Below are positions 7,393-11,051 of a stretch of 11,051 bases of DNA, in pieces. The notes below the pieces were generated by a model. The model saw only the letters and a program-made list of their open reading frames with translations. It did not search any database and had not been told where the DNA came from. The number at the start of each line of letters is the position of its first letter. Position 1 is the first letter of the stretch. The stretch covers positions 11,520 through 22,570 of the forward strand of contig DFFG01000017.1 in the NCBI GenBank assembly GCA_002368795.1. The letters run 5' to 3'. The DNA is from Eubacterium sp. UBA3782 (GTDB lineage Bacteria > Bacillota > Clostridia > Lachnospirales > Lachnospiraceae). Made by a program: the position numbers and the translations under genes.

Positions 7393-7660
7393 CCTCTTAA
7401 TTGGCCCTGTAAGCCACAAAATACTTTCCAGAACGCCTCAGCGTTCATGCAGCCTATAGATGCGGGGGACACCCGAATGAGTTGTAGCATAATCGACTGT
7501 CCAAAACAAAACAAGCCCCCGGAAGACATTTAAGCAAACATTCTGCAGGCTGATATAGCCGAAGCCGTCTGCGTAATATCTTCCGGGGGCAAATCTTATT
7601 TGACTTAATTTGTCTTAAGCCCACATGCCGGATCCCATATCAGGGATCATATCGTGTTGA
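7391..7660. other. Gene-less convergent intergenic region
   Basis: I see no coding region here. It holds a perfect hairpin GAACGC-CTCA-GCGTTC (7431-7446), the long inverted repeat at 7515-7590, and a short palindrome GATCCC/GGGATC (7631-7636 with 7643-7648) just after the OmpA-like gene's stop. Genes converge on it from both sides, so RNA 3' ends are the expected content. Confidence 0.6.
7515..7590 (-). terminator. 76-bp inverted repeat, probable structured 3' end or small RNA element
   Basis: Arms of 16 bp (GCCCCCGGAAGACATT at 7515-7530 and its complement at 7575-7590) match with one mismatch. On the minus strand that mismatch becomes a G-U pair, which favours function in RNA read from the OmpA-like gene. 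The 44-nt loop can fold again (GGCT/AGCC and GCA/TGC pairs). The stem is followed on the minus strand by a T-rich stretch (TTGTTTTGTTTTGG). Terminator is the simplest reading; a palindromic repeat element is the alternative. Confidence 0.55.
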
Positions 7661-9112
7661 TCAATTCATCCCAAGGCGAAAACGAATATCGACTCTGCGT
7701 GAAGCCGCCATATCGACATTTCCTTCTGCATCATAGATCGGGTTGGAATAGGAATAGCCGACAGCCCGGGATCTCTCTGTAATGAAGGCTCTCTCGTCGT
7801 CTTTCAGGTCATTCGAGGTACTGGTGCAGCAATACTCCATGACTGCTTCCGCTCTGTTCTGAGAAAGTGTCAGATTGTATGCATAGGTATTCTGGGTATC
7901 TGTATTTCCTTCATAGACGATCTCTGCGACATAATTTCTGTATTCCGGATCCATAAGAACACCGGAGAAAACCTTGATGAATGTATCAAGGAATTCTTTT
8001 CCTTCCTCGGTGACCTCATATTCATCCATCTCAAACAGGACTGCATTGTTGACAGAAACTACACCGGTGGAATGATCAATCTCGAAATCAAGGGTGGTGC
8101 GCTCAAGGGCATTTAACAGATCATCCACGATATGATTCCGCAGGTCGATGGCTGTGATGACCTCAGCCGGCTCCATCGCCTCGATCTCTTCCTCTTCAAA
8201 TACATCCTGCAGGCCGAAATACAGAAGCCAGGGCGCATTCAGTGTTACTTTCTCCGGTAATCCGTTATTGCCAAACTCCAGGATCAGTTCTGCGTATCCA
8301 TGGGTATCCAGAAGAAGCACTCCATGATTTGACGTTGCCGGACCGACTTCCTTGCGGATCTCGGGCACATAGTACCGATAGACCAGAGAATGGTCGTCTG
8401 ACTCATAGACAGCCGGGAAGTATTCCAGGAACTCATCTCTGCTCATATTTGCAATGGGCAGATCATTGATCATCAGATCCGCATCTGCACCTTCTTCTTT
8501 CGAGAAAGAGATCGATCCGACCAGCGCTTTGCCGATCTCGATCGGCTCATTATATGGATTGATCAGCTTGATTACGATCGTCTTGCCATTGAATTCGATC
8601 ACCACATCCTCTGTGGAGGAAAGGGCATCCAGCATCTCTGTTGTGTCGATATCGGTGGTAAATCCGCCGTCCAGCAGATCCTTCAGAACCATGCCCAGCT
8701 TTAACTCGACATCCGTACCCTCAAATTTAATGGAAGCATCCCGCAGGATCTTTGCCCAGCCATACGCATCCGACAGAAGCTCCAGCTTATCCTTGTCTTC
8801 CAGAAAATCCTTCGCCACCTCGACCAGGGCTTCCTTGTCTACCAGGTCAGACAGGGAGGGATCCTTCGTAGAAGAAGTCGAAACTGCCGGATTGCTGACG
8901 CTCTCCCCCTCCAGTTCAACGCTTTCTTCGATCGATTCCGTCACTTCTGAAGAAGCAGCTGCAGCATCTTCCGCCGGAGCAGCAGCTTCTGCTGTTTCGG
9001 AAATGGATGCCGCCGCCGATGAAGAGGCGGTTTCTGTAACTACGGTATCCGAGCTGCAGGCGCTTGCCAGGAGCATCATTGCTGTAAGTAGGCAGATCAG
9101 TTTTCTTTTCAT
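7661..9112 (-). CDS. Lipoprotein with C-terminal OmpA-like peptidoglycan-binding domain
   Basis: 483 residues. It has a Lys/Arg start, a hydrophobic signal and a lipobox LASAC with acylated Cys19. An Ala/Ser/Glu-rich low-complexity tether follows (about 20-85). The middle (90-350) is of unknown family. The C-terminus (about 355-480) has OmpA/MotB features: VLFEMDEYEVTEEG, then EGNTDTQ (401-407, the GHTD position), LSQNRAEAV (416-424) and the terminal SRRVDIRFR (471-479). Such domains bind the peptidoglycan peptide stem. In a cell with one membrane the protein would be anchored in the membrane and grip the wall from inside. AAGGAG lies 7 bp before the ATG. It is transcribed toward the FHA/ABC operon and divergent from the LysR gene, so LysR control is possible. 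The OmpA domain call is firm; the function is inferred. Confidence 0.88.
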   Translation of the reverse strand: MKRKLICLLTAMMLLASACSSDTVVTETASSSAAASISETAEAAAPAEDAAAASSEVTESIEESVELEGESVSNPAVSTSSTKDPSLSDLVDKEALVEVAKDFLEDKDKLELLSDAYGWAKILRDASIKFEGTDVELKLGMVLKDLLDGGFTTDIDTTEMLDALSSTEDVVIEFNGKTIVIKLINPYNEPIEIGKALVGSISFSKEEGADADLMINDLPIANMSRDEFLEYFPAVYESDDHSLVYRYYVPEIRKEVGPATSNHGVLLLDTHGYAELILEFGNNGLPEKVTLNAPWLLYFGLQDVFEEEEIEAMEPAEVITAIDLRNHIVDDLLNALERTTLDFEIDHSTGVVSVNNAVLFEMDEYEVTEEGKEFLDTFIKVFSGVLMDPEYRNYVAEIVYEGNTDTQNTYAYNLTLSQNRAEAVMEYCCTSTSNDLKDDERAFITERSRAVGYSYSNPIYDAEGNVDMAASRRVDIRFRLGMN

Positions 9113-9149
9113 TTTCCTTCTCCTTCATTCTTCCGCGTGGAAAAGATCA

Positions 9150-9320
9150 TTATCCCTTGCCACTACGGCAGAGCAAATACCAAACACTGTCCTGCCACGC
9201 ATGTGCAGGCCATAGGTATAAGTTATTATAATATAAAACCATCCGTGCCTGCAAGAAAAGCCGTGCAAAGATCCCGAAGTTCATACGAAAATGATAAAAT
9301 CCTTTGTGTAAAGATAGCAT
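9150..9320 (-). CDS. Possible 56-residue leader ORF
   Basis: A short reading frame begins at an ATG 3 bp after a perfect AAGGAGG and about 24 bp after a good predicted transcription start. It ends 37 bp before the OmpA-like gene. The product is rich in aromatic and His residues (HKGFYHFRMNFGIF, LYLWPAHAWQDSVWY) and resembles no family I know. The spacing to the start is shorter than ideal. It may be a genuine small protein, a leader peptide, or just the untranslated leader of the lipoprotein gene. Confidence 0.3.
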   Translation of the reverse strand: MLSLHKGFYHFRMNFGIFARLFLQARMVLYYNNLYLWPAHAWQDSVWYLLCRSGKG

Positions 9321-9350
9321 GGTCCTCCTTGTCTACATATAGCTACTTCG

Positions 9351-9380
9351 TCTATAATAAGAACATCATTATTCTGTTAA
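9351..9380 (-). promoter_or_regulatory. Promoter for the OmpA-like lipoprotein transcript
   Basis: A minus-strand -35 TTAACA (9375-9380) and -10 TATAGA (9351-9356) are 18 bp apart. Transcription would start near 9344, giving a leader of about 230 bp before the lipoprotein ATG. A weaker candidate lies closer to the gene (TTGCTC, 16 bp, GATAAT around 9151-9178). Confidence 0.5.
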
Positions 9381-9424
9381 TCTATATCATGCAGAAAAGT
9401 GTTTTTGCTCATTTGATCGTATTG

Positions 9425-9479
9425 TAATTACGTATTTGAATTACGTATTTTGAATTACTTATTTTTAATTGCATATTGT
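9425..9479. repeat. Tandem 13-14 bp AT-rich repeats in the divergent control region
   Basis: Three close copies of (T/G)AATTACGTATTT(T) start at 9425, 9438 and 9452 (the third has CTT for CGT), and a diverged fourth begins at 9466. They lie between the divergent LysR and lipoprotein genes, about 80-135 bp upstream of the predicted lipoprotein transcription start. Regulator binding sites, perhaps for the adjacent LysR protein, are the likely meaning. A curved or UP-like AT-rich element is the alternative. Confidence 0.6.
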
Positions 9480-9506
9480 AAGTTCGTTTTTTGCAGGTTG
9501 CGGTCA

Positions 9507-9537
9507 TTGTAATCTACAGACCGGCTTTTGCGATAAT
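9507..9537 (+). promoter_or_regulatory. Weak candidate promoter of the LysR gene
   Basis: A -35-like TTGTAA (9507-9512) and -10-like GATAAT (9532-9537) are separated by 19 bp, about 55 bp before the GTG start. The spacing is long, so this is only a candidate. Confidence 0.3.
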
Positions 9538-9591
9538 TTGAACGAAAACACAAAAATAGCATCACAGCATATAGAAAGGACGATTCGTACA

Positions 9592-10476
9592 GTGGAGATT
9601 CGTACACTTCGCTATTTCCTGGCTGTCGCACGGGAAGAAAACATGACACGTGCAGCAAATGTACTTCACGTAACACAGCCTACTCTGTCAAAGGCATTAA
9701 AGTCTCTGGAGGATGAACTGGGCAAAAAACTGTTTGTTCGCCACAGCTTCAGTATCGCGCTTACAGAGGAAGGCGCTCTTCTGCGCGACCGTGCCGAGGA
9801 TCTGATCACCATGGCTGATAAGATCGAGAAAGAGTTCCTCTCTCTTGATGAGATCACAGGTGGTGACCTGTATTTTGGTCTTGCGGAATCCTATCAGATC
9901 CGCTATCTGGCCAGAGAGCTTCGCACCCTCAAAGAACAGTATCCTGGTCTCCGGTATCACATCACCAGCGGCGATACCGAACAGGTCACGGAAAAACTGG
10001 ATAAAGGCCTGCTTGATTTTGCCGTCATCTGCGATGCGCCAAATACGCGGAAGTATGAATCGCTCGAGTTTCCCGAAGGGGATATCTGGGGTCTGATAAT
10101 GCCGGCAGATTCCCCTCTGGCGAATAAGGAGGAAATCCGAATCGAGGATCTTGCCGGTCTTCCATTGTTAACTTCTGAACAGGGATGGGATGGAGATATA
10201 AAAGAATGGGCAGGGGAGGATTTTCCAAAGCTTCATCTGGAGGGTTCCTTCCGCCTTGCCTACAATGCGTCCATGTTTGTTAAGGAAGGCCTTGGCTATC
10301 AGCTTTCCTTCCGCAACCTGGTCGATGTATCGGAAGACAGCGGTCTGGTATTCCGTCCTCTCATACCCAGGCTTGAGGTAAAGCTTTATCTCATCTGGAA
10401 CCGATACCAGGCATTCACACCTATTGCAGAACGTTTCCTGAAACAGGTAAGAAACAGCTTTGCTCCTAAAGAATAA
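9592..10476 (+). CDS. LysR-family transcriptional regulator
   Basis: 294 residues, the usual LysR length. The N-terminal winged helix-turn-helix (about 3-62) has the classic pattern: LRYFLAVAREENMTRAANVLHVTQPTLSKALKSLEDELGKKLF. A linker helix (about 63-90) and a two-lobe effector domain (about 92-290, LYFGLAES opening, later LLDFAVI and GLGYQLSFRN) follow. The GTG at 9592 is chosen because the family motif begins immediately after it and AAAGGA lies 11 bp upstream; an upstream extension to a TTG at 9469 would run through the repeats and adds no family sequence. It is divergent from the lipoprotein gene and converges on the alpha/beta hydrolase. LysR proteins usually control the divergent gene and themselves; the effector is unknown. 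Confidence 0.93.
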   Translation: MEIRTLRYFLAVAREENMTRAANVLHVTQPTLSKALKSLEDELGKKLFVRHSFSIALTEEGALLRDRAEDLITMADKIEKEFLSLDEITGGDLYFGLAESYQIRYLARELRTLKEQYPGLRYHITSGDTEQVTEKLDKGLLDFAVICDAPNTRKYESLEFPEGDIWGLIMPADSPLANKEEIRIEDLAGLPLLTSEQGWDGDIKEWAGEDFPKLHLEGSFRLAYNASMFVKEGLGYQLSFRNLVDVSEDSGLVFRPLIPRLEVKLYLIWNRYQAFTPIAERFLKQVRNSFAPKE

Positions 10477-10484
10477 CGAATAAT

Positions 10485-10519
10485 GTGTGCGCGCATATGG
10501 CGTTTCAGCCATGGCACAC
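10485..10519 (+). other. Hairpin just after the LysR gene
   Basis: GTGTGC (10485-10490) pairs with GCACAC (10514-10519), and inside them CATATGGC pairs imperfectly with GCCATG, leaving a 3-nt bulge and a 6-nt loop. There is no T tract, so it is not a terminator by itself. It may protect the LysR mRNA 3' end. Confidence 0.35.
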
Positions 10520-10589
10520 CTCAAACCTCCGATATGAACGCGAAGCATCACGCAAAGCTTTTTTCCAAGACAAGCAGAGATCTGATATG

Positions 10590-10640
10590 AAAAAAGAATC
10601 CCGGCTGCCGGATAAAACCAATGGCCGGGATTCCTTTTTA
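10590..10640. terminator. Bidirectional intrinsic terminator between convergent genes
   Basis: A perfect 10-bp stem GAATCCCGGC (10596-10605) with GCCGGGATTC (10624-10633) is flanked by A6 on the left and CTTTTTAT on the right. It can therefore stop both LysR (plus) and hydrolase (minus) transcripts. Between it and the hydrolase stop at 10765 I see only AT-rich sequence with a weak GCAGCAA/TTGCTGC pair. Confidence 0.88.
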
Positions 10641-10764
10641 TGAATCAAATAACTGATCTATTCGCTTATCTCATCTCTTCCTGCAGCAATCATAAAAAAA
10701 ATATTGTTTTCAAATTTTCTGCATGCTTGCTGCTTTAATGCCTGTCTGGATCTTTGTATCCCAA

Positions 10765-11051
10765 TTACTTCAGATACTCATTGAAGAACGTCTCAAGCTT
10801 ATCGAAGGGGATCACATTCTTTCCGCCGCCATCATACAGATCGGTATGGGAAGCACCGGGAATGATGAGCAGTTCTTTGTTGTCCGCATATTTGCTGTCC
10901 TTTACCATGTCAGCGTAAGCATCTTTTCCGAAATAGCAGGAATGAGCGGCATCGCCATGCATGACCAGAACCGCGCTGCGGATCTCGTTGGAGTACTTCA
11001 GGATCGGCTGGTTCATAAAGGACTCACAGCCGATCACGTTCCAGCCGCCGT
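10765..11051 (-). CDS. Alpha/beta hydrolase, C-terminal part (5' end beyond window)
   Basis: About 95 C-terminal residues. The frame is open to the right edge and no start is inside the window; a GTG at 11037 is internal, since coding continues with GGWN upstream of it. Visible: a strand with the expected acid region (AVLVMHGDAAHS), then the terminal catalytic His segment LLIIPGASHTDLYDGG and the final helix FDKLETFFNEYL. These match the YcjY-like/dienelactone-hydrolase-type group of serine alpha/beta hydrolases, whose nucleophile Ser would be off the window. Cys follows AHS where relatives often have Arg, as far as I recall. Substrate unknown. It converges on the LysR gene and may be part of the same locus. 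Confidence 0.8.
   Translation of the reverse strand, partial: GGWNVIGCESFMNQPILKYSNEIRSAVLVMHGDAAHSCYFGKDAYADMVKDSKYADNKELLIIPGASHTDLYDGGGKNVIPFDKLETFFNEYLK

Noticed and set aside
7391..7510. Possible tRNA or small RNA gene
   Set aside because: No cloverleaf, T-loop or CCA-like end can be drawn; only a short hairpin at 7431-7446 is visible.
8454..9215. 253-codon plus-strand reading frame
   Set aside because: It is antisense to the lipoprotein gene, Ser-rich because of the complementary Glu/Ala/Ser linker, and lacks any domain.
9137..9427. 96-codon plus-strand reading frame starting at GTG
   Set aside because: No ribosome binding site, runs through AT-rich promoter DNA, and shows no recognisable family.
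9469..9591. N-terminal extension of the LysR gene to a TTG
   Set aside because: The LysR family begins at the GTG at 9592, which has AAAGGA upstream; the extension overlaps the operator-like repeats.

Overview
The window reads as a chromosomal segment of a Gram-positive, probably gut-type Clostridia (Lachnospiraceae-like) bacterium. The reasons are strong AAGGAGG-type ribosome binding sites, sigma-A type promoters, a lipoprotein with a lipobox, a XerS-like single recombinase, and base composition that is neither very AT- nor GC-rich. The taxonomic placement is inference; no rRNA or tRNA gene is present to fix it.

Left edge (1-1062): a tyrosine recombinase on the minus strand that runs off the left end and resembles XerS. 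Its leader, just downstream of a near-perfect promoter, carries a 14-6-14 bp inverted repeat shaped like a dif/core recombination site. A bidirectional hairpin terminator separates it from the next operon.

Core (1088-7390): a divergent phospho-signalling/transport module. To the left (minus strand) lie a small acidic protein of unknown function and an 842-residue membrane protein. The latter has a kinase C-lobe without an N-lobe, a Ser/Gly/Tyr tandem-repeat linker, one membrane span, and two related extracellular domains plus a C-terminal domain. To the right (plus strand) lie a 156-residue protein that looks like the kinase's extracellular domains, a protein with two FHA domains and an ABCG-type ATPase, and its ABC-2 type permease (ATGA overlap). 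Together the last two resemble mycobacterial Rv1747 split into two genes. FHA domains bind phosphothreonine, so a kinase-like protein facing an FHA-controlled exporter suggests phosphorylation-gated export. The substrate is unknown, and the kinase-like protein itself looks catalytically impaired.

Right part (7391-11051): a gene-less stretch with a long inverted repeat, then a minus-strand lipoprotein with a C-terminal OmpA-like peptidoglycan-binding domain and a possible small ORF in its leader. A repeat-rich divergent control region follows, then a LysR-family regulator (plus). A strong bidirectional terminator separates it from the C-terminal part of an alpha/beta hydrolase (minus) that runs off the right edge.
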